NCBI GenBank assembly: GCA_019635435.1
Contig: JAHBZM010000001.1
Location: 2,480,001-2,544,000, forward strand
DNA length: 64,000 nt
Origin: Ramlibacter sp.
GTDB lineage: Bacteria > Pseudomonadota > Gammaproteobacteria > Burkholderiales > Burkholderiaceae_C
Direction of reading: 5' to 3'
The notes under the pieces were generated by a model. It saw only the letters and a list, made by a program, of their open reading frames with translations. It had not been told where the DNA came from and did no database searches. Positions within the stretch are counted from its first letter, which is position 1; the number at the start of each line of letters is the position of its first letter. Both the position numbers and the translations under genes were made by a program. Shown here piece after piece: positions 33,813 through 42,432 of the stretch.

Positions 33813-35081
33813 CTAAGAAATGAGTGTTGAGCGTCCGGGCAGCCTTAATTCAATCGAAGCGGGCTGACCTATCGCGACATTGTCGCCACCTTTCCAAACC
33901 TTCAATCGGTTGGCCCTCAACCGAATCGCCTCCACCACATCCCGCGCCTGCAGCAGCACAAAGCTCGCATCGCACCCCACCTCCAGCCCATAGCCCTGCA
34001 GGTGCATCACCTTGGCGGCGTGGGTGGTCACGGCGTCGTAGCAGGCGCGCATGCCTTTCTGGCTGGTCATCTGCGCCACATGCAGGCCCATGTGGGCCAC
34101 CTCCAGCATGTCGCCGCTGCCCAGGCTGTACCACGGGTCCATCACGCAGTCGTGGCCAAAGGCCACGGTCACGCCGCCGGCCATGAGCTCGGGCACGCGG
34201 GTCATGCCGCGGCGCTTGGGGTAGGTGTCGTGGCGGCCCTGCAGGGTGATGTTGATGAGCGGGTTGGCCACGGCGCTCACGCCGGCCTCGGCCATCAAAG
34301 GGATGAGCTTGCTCACGTAGTAGTTGTCCATGCTGTGCATGGAGGTCAGGTGCGAGCCCGTCACGCGGCCCTGCAGGCCCAGGCGCTGGGTTTCATAGGC
34401 CAGGGTTTCAATGTGCCGGCTGAGCGGGTCGTCGCTTTCGTCGCAGTGCATGTCCACCAGCTTGCCCTGCTGCGCGGCCAGCTCGCACAGCAGCCGCACG
34501 CTCTCGGCCCCCTGCGCCATGGTGCGCTCAAAGTGGGGGATGCCGCCCACCACGTCCACGCCCAGGTCCAGCGCTTTTTTGAGGTTGTCCAGGCCGCCTT
34601 TCGTCCTCAGCACGCCGTCTTGCGGAAAGGCCACCAGCTGCAGATCGATGTAGCTGGCCACGCGCTTTTTCACTTCCAGCATGGCCCGCACGGGCAGCAG
34701 GCTGGGGTCGCTGGTGTCCACATGGCTTCGGATGGCCAGCAGGCCCTTGGCCACGGCCCAGTCGCAATAGGTCAGCGCGCGCTCGATCATGTCTTCGGCA
34801 CGGAGCGTGGGCTTGAGCTCGCCCCACAGCGCAATGCCCTCCAGCAGGGTGCCGCTTTCGTTCACGCGCGGCAGGCCGTAGCTCAGCGTGGCGTCCATGT
34901 GAAAGTGCGGGTCGCAAAACGGTGGGCTCAGCAGGTAGCCGTTGGCGTCGACCGTCTCTTTGGCCTGGGCACCGTGGATCGGCCCTTCGGTCACTTCAAC
35001 AATCTTGCCGTCTTGCACGGCCACCGACATGTGGGTGCGCCCGTCGGGCAGGCTGGCTTGGGTGATGAGCAGGTCGAGCAT
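33813..35081 (-). CDS. codA: Cytosine deaminase (amidohydrolase superfamily)
   Basis: 422 residues. Hydrolytic deamination of cytosine to uracil. Metal and catalytic residues are in the CodA order: DPHFHMD near 57-63 (H-x-H), VDMHCDESDD near 209-218 (His and the catalytic Glu), ltSMHSMD, and FGHDCVMDPW near 307-316 (metal Asp). No signal peptide. Follows the glycosyltransferase gene by 14 bp. Its place beside nucleoside transport, upp and URC genes supports a role in feeding cytosine into uracil metabolism; related enzymes act on creatinine or isoguanine, so the substrate is likely rather than certain. Confidence 0.88.
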   Translation of the reverse strand: MLDLLITQASLPDGRTHMSVAVQDGKIVEVTEGPIHGAQAKETVDANGYLLSPPFCDPHFHMDATLSYGLPRVNESGTLLEGIALWGELKPTLRAEDMIERALTYCDWAVAKGLLAIRSHVDTSDPSLLPVRAMLEVKKRVASYIDLQLVAFPQDGVLRTKGGLDNLKKALDLGVDVVGGIPHFERTMAQGAESVRLLCELAAQQGKLVDMHCDESDDPLSRHIETLAYETQRLGLQGRVTGSHLTSMHSMDNYYVSKLIPLMAEAGVSAVANPLINITLQGRHDTYPKRRGMTRVPELMAGGVTVAFGHDCVMDPWYSLGSGDMLEVAHMGLHVAQMTSQKGMRACYDAVTTHAAKVMHLQGYGLEVGCDASFVLLQARDVVEAIRLRANRLKVWKGGDNVAIGQPASIELRLPGRSTLIS

Positions 35082-35095
35082 GGTTTCAGCTTAAG

Positions 35096-36334
35096 TTAAT
35101 TTGCAGGTGCCGCAGCAGCCAGCGCTTCGAGTGCGGCGGCAACCTGGGCGTTGCCGTCGCTTTCACGCAGCCTGCGGGCAAAGTGCTGCCGTGGCCCGGC
35201 GGGCAAGGCCATGGTGGCCTGGATGGCGCTGGCCAGTTGTGGCGCGGTGATCTTTTCCATGGCCACGGGTTGGGGTGTCAGCCCCGCCTTCCACAGGCGG
35301 TGCGCGTGGTGGTATTGGTCCATGATCAGCGGCAGCAGCACCTGGGGCACGCCGGCCCGCAGCGCATTGGCGGTTGTGCCCGAGCCGCCGTGGTGCACCA
35401 CCGCCGCCATGCGCGGGAACAGCGCGGGGTGCGCCACGTCGCCCACCACGCGCCAGTGGGCGGGCAGGCCCTGCGTGCCCAGGCCGGCCCAGCCGGCGCT
35501 GATCAGGCAGCGGCGGCCGGTGGCGGCCAGCGCTTCATGCACGATGCTGCCAATGTGCTCGGTGCCGGGGCCCGACATGCTGCCAAAGCCCACATACACG
35601 GGCGGCTCGCCCTGGTTCAGCCAGGCTTCCAGGTCGGGGTCCAGCGGGCGCGGGTCGTCATGAAAGATGAACTGGCCGCTGCGGATGTTGACGCCCCAGG
35701 CCGGGTCGCGCGGAAAAAGCTCAGGGTCCACGGCCAGGAAGAACTGGCCCTGCATCAGCACGTCGCGCAGCTTCACGGGCGGCAGGCCGGCCTGCGCGCG
35801 CAGGGCGTTCAGCGGTTTGCCGGCAATGCGGTTGCTCACAAAGCTGTGCATCGCCCACTGCACCCGGTTGATCCAGCGGGGCAACCCGTGGCGCCGGGCC
35901 GAAGGGGGCGCGTGCTGGCCCGAAGGCGAGGGCAGCACCCCGGTGGAAAAGCACACGCCCAGCAGCGGCAGCTTCAGGCGGTGCGCCACCACCGGCGCCG
36001 CCAGCGACAGGCCGGCCCAGACCATGGCGTCGGCGCCCTGGCAGGCGGCTTCAATGTCTTGCGCCTGCAGCGGCAACTGGCGGGCAAAAAACTCCCGGGC
36101 TGCCGCAATGGCGGCTGCGGGCTTGCCTGAAAGCGCTGCCGGGTTGCTGTGCAGCCACTGCTTCATGTCTGAGCCCACCGGCGCGAAATTGATGCCTTGG
36201 CCGGTCACCCATTCGCGACAGTCCGGTGGTGCGGCCAGCGTGACGGTGTGGCCGCGCTGCTGCAGCGTCTGGCCGAGCGCCACCATGGGCTGCACGTCGC
36301 CGCGCGTGCCGACCGTGACCAGGGTGATGTTCAT
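35096..36334 (-). CDS. UGT/MGT-type glycosyltransferase (GT1 family)
   Basis: 412 residues, GT-B fold. N-terminal acceptor domain begins ITLVTVGTRGDVQPMVALGQTL, the GT28-like start; the C-terminal domain has PPVYVGFGSMSG, the donor-binding segment HWRVVGDVAHPALFPRMAAVVHHGGSGTTANALRAGVPQ-type region (HHGGSGTT is the diagnostic part) and LIMDQYHHAHRL. Acceptor unknown; relatives glycosylate sterols, macrolides, flavonoids or rhamnolipid precursors. Same strand as codA and BCCT, but no clear functional link to them. Confidence 0.9.
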   Translation of the reverse strand: MNITLVTVGTRGDVQPMVALGQTLQQRGHTVTLAAPPDCREWVTGQGINFAPVGSDMKQWLHSNPAALSGKPAAAIAAAREFFARQLPLQAQDIEAACQGADAMVWAGLSLAAPVVAHRLKLPLLGVCFSTGVLPSPSGQHAPPSARRHGLPRWINRVQWAMHSFVSNRIAGKPLNALRAQAGLPPVKLRDVLMQGQFFLAVDPELFPRDPAWGVNIRSGQFIFHDDPRPLDPDLEAWLNQGEPPVYVGFGSMSGPGTEHIGSIVHEALAATGRRCLISAGWAGLGTQGLPAHWRVVGDVAHPALFPRMAAVVHHGGSGTTANALRAGVPQVLLPLIMDQYHHAHRLWKAGLTPQPVAMEKITAPQLASAIQATMALPAGPRQHFARRLRESDGNAQVAAALEALAAAAPAN

Positions 36335-36489
36335 GGCCAGCAGGATAAGCGATGAACACCGGGTAGCGGACGAGCGGCTCAGCGGCTGGCGAGGTTGAGT
36401 TCAGCCCGGGGCGTCCAGGCGGGGGCGTTGGCCTTGCCGGCCTCGGCCCCGGCCGGCCTTTGGCGCCCTTGCGCGCCGGCGGCCCCGGC

Positions 36490-38025
36490 TTAGCGCGCCG
36501 TGCTGTTGCCCGTGGCCAGCTGCTCGCGCATGCGCTTGCGCAAGTCACGCTCACGCGCCTGTTCTTCGGCGTGGTCTTCACGCAGGCCGCGCCATAGCGA
36601 CACGGCCATCAGCACGATGACCACGGTGAAGGGCAGGGCAAACACGATGGTGGCGGTTTGCACCGACTTGAGCCCGCCTGCCAGCAGCAGGCTGATGGCA
36701 ATGCCCGAGACCAGCACGCCCCAGACGATCTTGATGCGCGCGCTGGGGTTCTCGTTGCCGCCGCTGGTCATCATGCCCAGCACCAGCGTGGCGGAGTCGC
36801 CCGAGGTCACAAAGAACAGCAGCACCAGCAGCGTGGCCACGCCCGACAGCAGGCCGCTCAGGGGCAGGGCGTTGAACATGGCAAACAGCGCGGTCGACAC
36901 ATCGGCCTTGACGGCGTCAGCCACGGGCACGGCCTGCATGATCTCCATGTGGAGCGCGGTGCCGCCAAACACGGCAAACCAGACAAAGGCCGCCAGCGTG
37001 GGCGCAAACACCGTGCCCAGAATGAATTCGCGCACCGTGCGGCCGCGCGACACGCGGGCAATGAACAGGCCCACAAACGGCGACCACGACACCCACCAGG
37101 CCCAGTAGAAGATGGTCCAGCCGCCGACCCAGCTGTTGTCGCGGAACGGCGTCATGCGCAGGCTCATGCGCACAAACTCGGTGGCGTAGTTGCCCAGCGT
37201 GGTGGTGAAGGTGTCAATGATGGCAATGGTCGGCCCCAGGATGAACACCGCCACCGCCAGCGCCGCGGCCATCACCAGGTTGATGGTGGACAGCCACTTG
37301 ATGCCCTTGGTCACGCCGCTCACGGCCGACAGCAGGAACAGCGCCGTGGTCACCACGATGATGCCGATCTGCGAGGCGGGGGCCACGGGCAGCCCCACCA
37401 CCGCATGCAGGCCGCTGTTGATCTGCAGCGCGCCCATGCCCAGCGAGGCGGCCACGCCAAAGGCCGTGGCAATCACCGCCAGCACATTGACCAGCGGGCC
37501 AAGCTTTTTGACTGCGGGCCAGGGCAGGGCCTCGACCGCGGTGCTGACCAGGCCCGAGCCACCGCGGCGGAACTGGAAGAACGCAATGGCCAGCGCCACG
37601 ATGCTGTACACCGCCCAGGGGTGAAAGCCCCAGTGGAAGAAGCTGTAGCGCATGGCGGCGTTGGCGGCCTCGGGCGTGTTGGCGGCAATGCCGGGCGGCG
37701 GCGCGCCAAAGTGCGAGATCGGCTCGGCCACGCCCCAGAACACCAGGCCAATGCCCATGCCGGCGGCAAACAGCATCGAGAACCAGGCGCCGGTGGAAAA
37801 CTCGGGCTCGTCGTCTTCGGCGCCGAGTTTGAGGTCGCCATAGCGGCTGACCGCGAGCACCACGGCCATGATCACCAGGCCCAGCACCACCCACAGGTAG
37901 AACCAGCCAAAGTTGTGGGTGATGACGGCGAGCGCGTCATTGAAGACGCTGCCCAGCGTGGCGGGCGAAAAAATGCCCCAGAGGACCATCGCCAGGATCA
38001 ACCCGGCTGACGCAAAAAGCTGCAT
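36490..38025 (-). CDS. BCCT family osmolyte transporter (betaine/choline/carnitine)
   Basis: 511 residues, about twelve membrane segments. Sodium- or proton-coupled uptake of quaternary ammonium compounds. The signature tryptophan-rich segment FYWAWWVSWSPFVGLFIARVSRGRT is present in the middle (motif WWVSWSPFVG), as are GMGIGLVFWGVAEPISHF and FHWGFHPWAVY. The C-terminal tail is charged (LREDHAEEQARERDLRKRMR), the osmosensing region of the BetP type. The ATG at 38025 has GAAGGAAG upstream. A 240-nt structured leader precedes it, suggesting riboregulation. 155 bp separate it from the next gene (35096-36334). Confidence 0.92.
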   Translation of the reverse strand: MQLFASAGLILAMVLWGIFSPATLGSVFNDALAVITHNFGWFYLWVVLGLVIMAVVLAVSRYGDLKLGAEDDEPEFSTGAWFSMLFAAGMGIGLVFWGVAEPISHFGAPPPGIAANTPEAANAAMRYSFFHWGFHPWAVYSIVALAIAFFQFRRGGSGLVSTAVEALPWPAVKKLGPLVNVLAVIATAFGVAASLGMGALQINSGLHAVVGLPVAPASQIGIIVVTTALFLLSAVSGVTKGIKWLSTINLVMAAALAVAVFILGPTIAIIDTFTTTLGNYATEFVRMSLRMTPFRDNSWVGGWTIFYWAWWVSWSPFVGLFIARVSRGRTVREFILGTVFAPTLAAFVWFAVFGGTALHMEIMQAVPVADAVKADVSTALFAMFNALPLSGLLSGVATLLVLLFFVTSGDSATLVLGMMTSGGNENPSARIKIVWGVLVSGIAISLLLAGGLKSVQTATIVFALPFTVVIVLMAVSLWRGLREDHAEEQARERDLRKRMREQLATGNSTAR

Positions 38026-38109
38026 GTGCTTCCTTCGGCCATGGCGGCGCCCATGCTGGACCTTGTCGGTCAAGCCCGTTGGCGCCGGTTGCCACGGCGA
38101 TTGGCGGTG

Positions 38110-38253
38110 ATAAGAAAACGGCAGCCCGATGTGACATCAGGGACCCGTTCACTGCCCGGCTGCCATCAGCCTCGGGGAGTGCGTTCATCCGAGGGAATGA
38201 ACGACGGGTTAGTCAGCAAGGTCCGCAGGGGGCCGGGGTCAACCGGGCTGCGG
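38110..38253 (-). promoter_or_regulatory. Riboswitch-like leader of the BCCT transporter gene
   Basis: Read on the minus strand. First a hairpin CCGCAG...CTGCGG (38223-38253). Then an H-type pseudoknot: CGTTCA (38198-38203) pairs with TGAACG (38182-38187), and CCTCGG in its loop (38189-38194) pairs with CCGAGG downstream (38170-38175). Then an expression-platform shape: hairpin CCTGATG-TCA-CATCGGG (38125-38141), with CTGCCG and TTTT just behind it (38115-38118), competes with GGCAGCC/GGCTGCC pairing (38158-38164 with 38120-38126). I cannot name the class; sodium-sensing Na+-I (DUF1646) riboswitches precede such transporters in other bacteria, but I cannot match that consensus. Confidence 0.45.
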
Positions 38254-38273
38254 TGCCGTCGAGAAGGGCTCCA

Positions 38274-38279
38274 ATTATA
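38274..38279 (-). promoter_or_regulatory. -10 element of the BCCT gene promoter
   Basis: Perfect TATAAT on the minus strand, just downstream of the ABC permease stop. The -35 region is weak. It would start transcription near 38267 and give a leader of about 240 nt that includes the pseudoknot. Confidence 0.45.
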
Positions 38280-38292
38280 GACGCCGCCCGTT

Positions 38293-39216
38293 TCAGCGCT
38301 CGCCCTTGCGGTAAGGCTTCATGAGCGCCTGCGGGTACGCGGCCTTGCGCGCCACCAGCACCAGCGCCAGGATGGACAGCACATAGGGCAGCATCAGGTA
38401 CAGCTGGTAGGGCAGCACGGCGCCGCCGGCCTGCTGCAGGCGCAGCTGCAGCGCGTCAAAAAACGCAAACAAAATGGCGCCCAGCAGCGCCTTGCCGGGC
38501 CGCCAGCTGGCAAACACCACCAGCGCCACGCAGATCCAGCCGCGGCCGTTGACCATGTTGAAAAAGAAGGCGTTGAAGGCCGACAGCGTGAGGAACGAGC
38601 CCGCCACGCCCATCAGCGCCGAGCCCGCCACCACGGCGCCGGTGCGCGTGGCCACCACGGAGATGCCCTGGCCCTCGGCGGCCTGCGGGTTCTCGCCCAC
38701 CATGCGCACCGCCAGGCCCAGCGGCGTGCGGTACAGCGCCCAGCCGATCAACGGCACCAGCAGCAGTGCCAGCAGCGTGAGCGCCGTCTGCTCGCCCAGC
38801 ACGGGCACGGGCAGCCAGTCCATGGGCTGGAACGGCTGCACCGTGGGCGGTGTGCTCACTTTGGGAAAGCTCACGCGGTAGCCAAAATAACTGAGCGCCG
38901 TGGCCAGCAGCGTGATGCCCAGGCCCGACACATGCTGCGACAGCGCCAGCCCCACGGTGAGCGCCGCGTGCAGCAGCCCAAAGGCCGCGCCGGTGAGCGC
39001 CGCTACGCCCACGCCCACCCACAGCGGCGCGCCCTGGTACACCGCCAGCCAGCCCGTGAAGGCGCCGGCAACCATGATGCCCTCGATGCCCAGGTTGAGC
39101 ACGCCCGCGCGCTCGCACAGCAGCACGCCCAGCGTGCCCAGGATCAGCGGCGTGGCAATGCGCAGCACCGCGACCCAGAAGTCGGCATTGGCCAGGATGG
39201 TGGGCAGCTCGCTCAT
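38293..39216 (-). CDS. Nucleoside-type ABC transporter permease (second permease)
   Basis: 307 residues of the BPD_transp_2 family used by BmpA-type nucleoside importers. About eight membrane segments; features LGTLGVLLCERAGVLNLGIEGIMVAGAFTGW (diagnostic part RAGVLNLGIEGIM), LGLAVRMVGENPQAAEGQG and NGRGWICVALVVFASWRPG. Four bp downstream of the other permease; the operon order ATPase - permease - permease is standard. The minus-strand TATAAT for the BCCT gene overlaps the area just after its stop. Confidence 0.92.
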   Translation of the reverse strand: MSELPTILANADFWVAVLRIATPLILGTLGVLLCERAGVLNLGIEGIMVAGAFTGWLAVYQGAPLWVGVGVAALTGAAFGLLHAALTVGLALSQHVSGLGITLLATALSYFGYRVSFPKVSTPPTVQPFQPMDWLPVPVLGEQTALTLLALLLVPLIGWALYRTPLGLAVRMVGENPQAAEGQGISVVATRTGAVVAGSALMGVAGSFLTLSAFNAFFFNMVNGRGWICVALVVFASWRPGKALLGAILFAFFDALQLRLQQAGGAVLPYQLYLMLPYVLSILALVLVARKAAYPQALMKPYRKGER

Positions 39217-39220
39217 GGCT

Positions 39221-40282
39221 TCATTTCCAGCGCAGCCGGTACTGCGCGGCCAGCATCGCCACCAGCACGGCCAGCAGCGAGGTGGCCACGATCACGTCGG
39301 CCAGGTAGGTGGGCACGCCAATGGCGCGGCTCATGCTGTCGGCGCCCACCAGCACGCCCGCCACAAACACGCTGGCCAGCACCACGCCCAGAGGGTGCAG
39401 GCCCGCGAGCATGGCAATGACGATGCCGCTGTAGCCGTAGCCGGGCGACATGTCCAGCGTGACATAGCTGGTGCGGCCGGCCACCTCGATGGCGCCGGCC
39501 AGCCCGGCCAGCGCGCCCGACAGCAGCGCCACCAGCACCAGGGTGCGCGTGGTGCCCACGCCGGCAAACGCGGCGGCGCGCGGGTTGGCGCCCACGGCGC
39601 GGATGTCAAAGCCCAGCACCGTGTGGTTCAGCAGCCCCCACAGGCCCAGCGCCAGCACGCCGCCCCACAGCAGGCCGGTGTGCACGCGGGTCTGCTCGAT
39701 CAGCTTGCCCAGCTCCAGCGCGGGGTTGAGCGCCACGCTTTGCGGCCAGCCCAGCGCGGTGGGGTCTTTCATGGGGCCGTCGAGCAGCGCGCCCACGGCC
39801 AGCAGCACGATGAAGTTGAGCAGCAGCGTGGTCACCACCTCGTCCACGCCCAGCCTGGCCTTCATGAGCGCGGGGCCCAGCAGCAGCAGGGCGCCGGCCA
39901 GCGCGGCGGCGGCCATCATGGCCGGGAACAGCAGCCACGCGGGCGCGTCAAAGCCCGCGCCGCCATGCAGGCCGCCCACGGCAATGGCGGCCAGCGCGCC
40001 GGCATACAGCTGCCCTTCGGCGCCAATGTTGAACAGCCGCGCCTTGAAGGCCACCGCCGCGGCCAGCCCGGTGAGCATGAGCGGGATGGCGCGCGTGAGC
40101 GTCTCGCTGATGGCAAACACCGAACCAAAGCCGCCCTTGAACAGCAGCGCGTAAGTCGAGCCCACGGGCTGGCCCGTCCACAGCACCAGCAAGCCGGTGA
40201 TCAGCAGCGTGAAGGCCACGGCGCCCGGCGGCGCGAGCACCTGCGCGGTGCGGGAGAGGGCGGGGCGTTTTTCAAGGCGCAT
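39221..40282 (-). CDS. Nucleoside-type ABC transporter permease (first permease)
   Basis: 353 residues, same family. Features: ALLFKGGFGSVFAISETLTRAIPLMLTGLA, AVAFKARLFNIGAEGQLYAGALAA (FNIGAEGQ is diagnostic), NFIVLLAVGALLDGPMKDP and VGANPRAAAFAGV. The ATG at 40282 gives an N-terminus of the family type; a longer frame upstream translates the dispersed CTTCGACAAGCTCAG-like repeat and is rejected. Its first 11 bases overlap the end of the ATPase gene, whose frame has been extended by that repeat. Confidence 0.92.
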   Translation of the reverse strand: MRLEKRPALSRTAQVLAPPGAVAFTLLITGLLVLWTGQPVGSTYALLFKGGFGSVFAISETLTRAIPLMLTGLAAAVAFKARLFNIGAEGQLYAGALAAIAVGGLHGGAGFDAPAWLLFPAMMAAAALAGALLLLGPALMKARLGVDEVVTTLLLNFIVLLAVGALLDGPMKDPTALGWPQSVALNPALELGKLIEQTRVHTGLLWGGVLALGLWGLLNHTVLGFDIRAVGANPRAAAFAGVGTTRTLVLVALLSGALAGLAGAIEVAGRTSYVTLDMSPGYGYSGIVIAMLAGLHPLGVVLASVFVAGVLVGADSMSRAIGVPTYLADVIVATSLLAVLVAMLAAQYRLRWK

Positions 40283-41933
40283 GGTCAGGTCCCGCCCCCG
40301 TTCGCCCTGAGCTTGTCGAAGGGCTCGCCAACTCCGTTCCCCCTGAGCCTGGCCTGTCCTGAGCGTGTCGAAGGATCGAAGGGCTAGCCACCCCCGCCAT
40401 CGCCAACCCCACGCTCTCGCGCGTCCAGCCGTCGGCGGGTCGGGCCTCGCCCAGCTGGCCACTGTGCATCACGGCAATGCGGTCGCCCAGCATCATCACC
40501 TCGTCCAGGTCGTCGCTGATCAGCAGCACGGCGGCGCCGGCGTCGCGCGCGGCCAGCAACTGCTGCTGAACATAGGCCACTGCGCCAATGTCCAGGCCCC
40601 AGGTGGGCTGATGGGCCACGATCAGGCGGGGCGTGTCGTCGGAAGCGGGAGCCGTGCCATGTGGAGCGGCGCCAGGCGCCAGCAGCGCACGCCCCAGGAT
40701 GAGCTTTTGCATGTTGCCGCCCGACAGCGCGCGTGCCGGGGCGTCGAGCCCGCCGCCGCGCACGTCAAACGCCTGCACGATGCGCTGGGCCTGGGCCCGC
40801 GCGGCCGCGCGGCGCACCAGCGGCCCGTGGCGCAGCGCCGGGCTGCGCAGGCGCTCGGACACGGCGTTTTCCCACAGCGGCAAATCGCCCACCACGCCCA
40901 TGGCGTGCCGGTCTTCGGGGATGCGGGCCACGCCTTGGTGTACCAGCCACAGCGGCGAGGGCCGCAGCGGTTGCCCCAGCAGCATGGCGCGGCCGGCCGT
41001 GAGGCGCCGCGTGCCGCACAGCAGCTCGGCCAGCGCCACCTGGCCATTGCCCGAGACGCCGGCCACGGCCACGATCTCGCCCGCATGCAGCGTGAGCGAC
41101 ACACCGCGCAGCGCGTCGCGTGCCGTGCCGTGGGTGTGCACGCCCTGCAGCAGGCACACCGGCGCGGGCGTGCTGGCGGCCCGCGCGGGGCGGCGCTCGG
41201 GCGCCGCCACCGCATGGCCCACCATGGCATTGGCCAGGTCGGCCTGGGTGGCGCCCGCGGCGGGCAGGTCGGCCACCAGCCGGCCCGCGCGCAGCACGGC
41301 AATGCGGTGCGACACGCGCAGCACCTCGCCCAGCTTGTGGCTGATGAAGATGATGGACAGGCCCTGCGCCACCATCTGCGCCAGCGTGTCGAACAGGGCC
41401 TCGCTTTCCTGCGGGGTCAGCACGGCGGTGGGTTCGTCCAGGATCAGGATGCTCGCGCCGCGGTACAGCGCCTTCAAAATCTCCACGCGCTGGCGCTCGC
41501 CCACCGACAGCGTGCCCACGGCCGCATCCGGCGCCACCGGCAGGCCAAAGCGCTGGGCCACCTCCAGCAGCCGGGTGCGCGCGGCCTTGCGGCGCGTGAA
41601 GGGCAGCCACAGCGGCTCGCTGCCCAGCATCACGTTGTCCAGCACGGTGAGGTTGTCGGCCAGCGTGAAATGCTGGTGCACCATGCCAATGCCCGCGGCC
41701 AGCGCGGCGCGCGGGTTGCCGGGCGCCAGCGGCTGGCCAAACACCTCAATGTGGCCCGCGTCGGCTCGGTAGTGGCCGAACAGGATGGACATCAGCGTGG
41801 ACTTGCCCGCGCCGTTCTCGCCCAGCAGGGCCAGCACCTCGCCGCGCGCCAGCGTGAGCGAGATGTCGTCATTGGCCACCAGCGCGCCAAAGCGCTTGGT
41901 GATGTGGGACAGCTGCAAAACGGTGTCAGGCAT
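40272..41933 (-). CDS. Nucleoside-type ABC transporter ATP-binding protein
   Basis: 553 residues with two nucleotide-binding domains, as in sugar and BmpA-type nucleoside importers. Domain 1: GENGAGKST (Walker A near 38-46), LSVGERQRVEILKAL (signature), ILILDEPTAVL (Walker B). Domain 2: degenerate Walker A GVSGNGQ and LSGGNMQKLILGRAL, with a Walker B region VAHQPTWGLD. The last 30 or so residues (SILRHAQDRPGSGGTELAS...) are translated from the REP-like repeat, not from family sequence; an ancestral stop near residue 515-520 is likely. Downstream of marR by 20 bp. Confidence 0.93.
   Translation of the reverse strand: MPDTVLQLSHITKRFGALVANDDISLTLARGEVLALLGENGAGKSTLMSILFGHYRADAGHIEVFGQPLAPGNPRAALAAGIGMVHQHFTLADNLTVLDNVMLGSEPLWLPFTRRKAARTRLLEVAQRFGLPVAPDAAVGTLSVGERQRVEILKALYRGASILILDEPTAVLTPQESEALFDTLAQMVAQGLSIIFISHKLGEVLRVSHRIAVLRAGRLVADLPAAGATQADLANAMVGHAVAAPERRPARAASTPAPVCLLQGVHTHGTARDALRGVSLTLHAGEIVAVAGVSGNGQVALAELLCGTRRLTAGRAMLLGQPLRPSPLWLVHQGVARIPEDRHAMGVVGDLPLWENAVSERLRSPALRHGPLVRRAAARAQAQRIVQAFDVRGGGLDAPARALSGGNMQKLILGRALLAPGAAPHGTAPASDDTPRLIVAHQPTWGLDIGAVAYVQQQLLAARDAGAAVLLISDDLDEVMMLGDRIAVMHSGQLGEARPADGWTRESVGLAMAGVASPSILRHAQDRPGSGGTELASPSTSSGRTGAGPDHAP
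40298..40384. repeat. REP-like repeat (TTCGACAAGCTCAGG type), two units
   Basis: Unit 1 (40298-40324) reads CCGTTCGCCCTGAGCTTGTCGAAGG-like; unit 2 (40334-40383) holds a CCGTTCCCCCTGAGC piece and a CTGTCCTGAGCGTGTCGAAGG piece. This motif is a common intergenic repeat of proteobacteria. Here it lies inside the 3' end of the ATPase frame. Confidence 0.75.
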
Positions 41934-41953
41934 GGAGGCGGCGCGCTGCGGTA

Positions 41954-42418
41954 TCAGCCCAGCGCCACGAGCTGGGCGCTCACGCGGTCCATCACATCGG
42001 TGACCAGCGCGGTTTCTTCGGGGCTCATGCCCTGGCCCATGGCGGTCACCACCTCGGTCTGGATGGCCCGCACGCGGGTGGCCAGCCGCGTGCCCGCGGG
42101 CGTGAGGGCCAGCCGCTTGATGCGGCCGTCGGCTTCATCGGGCTCGCGCGCCACCAGGCCCTGGGCTTCCATGCGCTTGAGCAGCATGCTGATGCCGCTT
42201 TTGGCCACGAAGCAGCGCGCGGCCAGCTCCTGCTGCGTCATGTGCGGGGTGTGGGCCAGGTTGACCAGCACCTCGTGCTCGCTCAGGTGCAGGTCCATCG
42301 CGGCCAGCCGGGTGGACAGCGCGTTGGTGCACAGGTTGTAGGCGCGCACCACCGACAGCCAGGCCCGCCGGGTGTCGGCCAGATCGTCGGGGGTGGGGCG
42401 TGAGGTCGTTTTGGGCAT
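41954..42418 (-). CDS. MarR family transcriptional regulator
   Basis: 154 residues. Winged-helix repressor family: HEVLVNLAHTPHMTQQELAARCFVAKSGISMLLKRMEAQGLVAREPDEADGRIKRLALTPAG carries the recognition helix and wing (diagnostic parts TQQELAARC and DEADGRIKRLALT). Divergent from the thioesterase gene over 63 bp that contain a tandem palindromic site, so it probably controls itself and the thioesterase, and perhaps the ABC genes 20 bp downstream of it. Ligand unknown. Confidence 0.93.
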   Translation of the reverse strand: MPKTTSRPTPDDLADTRRAWLSVVRAYNLCTNALSTRLAAMDLHLSEHEVLVNLAHTPHMTQQELAARCFVAKSGISMLLKRMEAQGLVAREPDEADGRIKRLALTPAGTRLATRVRAIQTEVVTAMGQGMSPEETALVTDVMDRVSAQLVALG

Positions 42419-42432
42419 GGCGGTGCAATTGG

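Noticed and set aside
36658..38010. Open frame of 450 codons antisense to the BCCT gene
   Set aside because: His/Gln/Gly-rich reading of the antisense strand; BCCT signatures lie on the minus strand.
38266..38290. Possible fifth copy of the dispersed repeat (GCTCCAATTATAG)
   Set aside because: Only about 13 bases agree; the diagnostic GTGGCCGCC and CTCCAGGCACTTTTG parts are missing.
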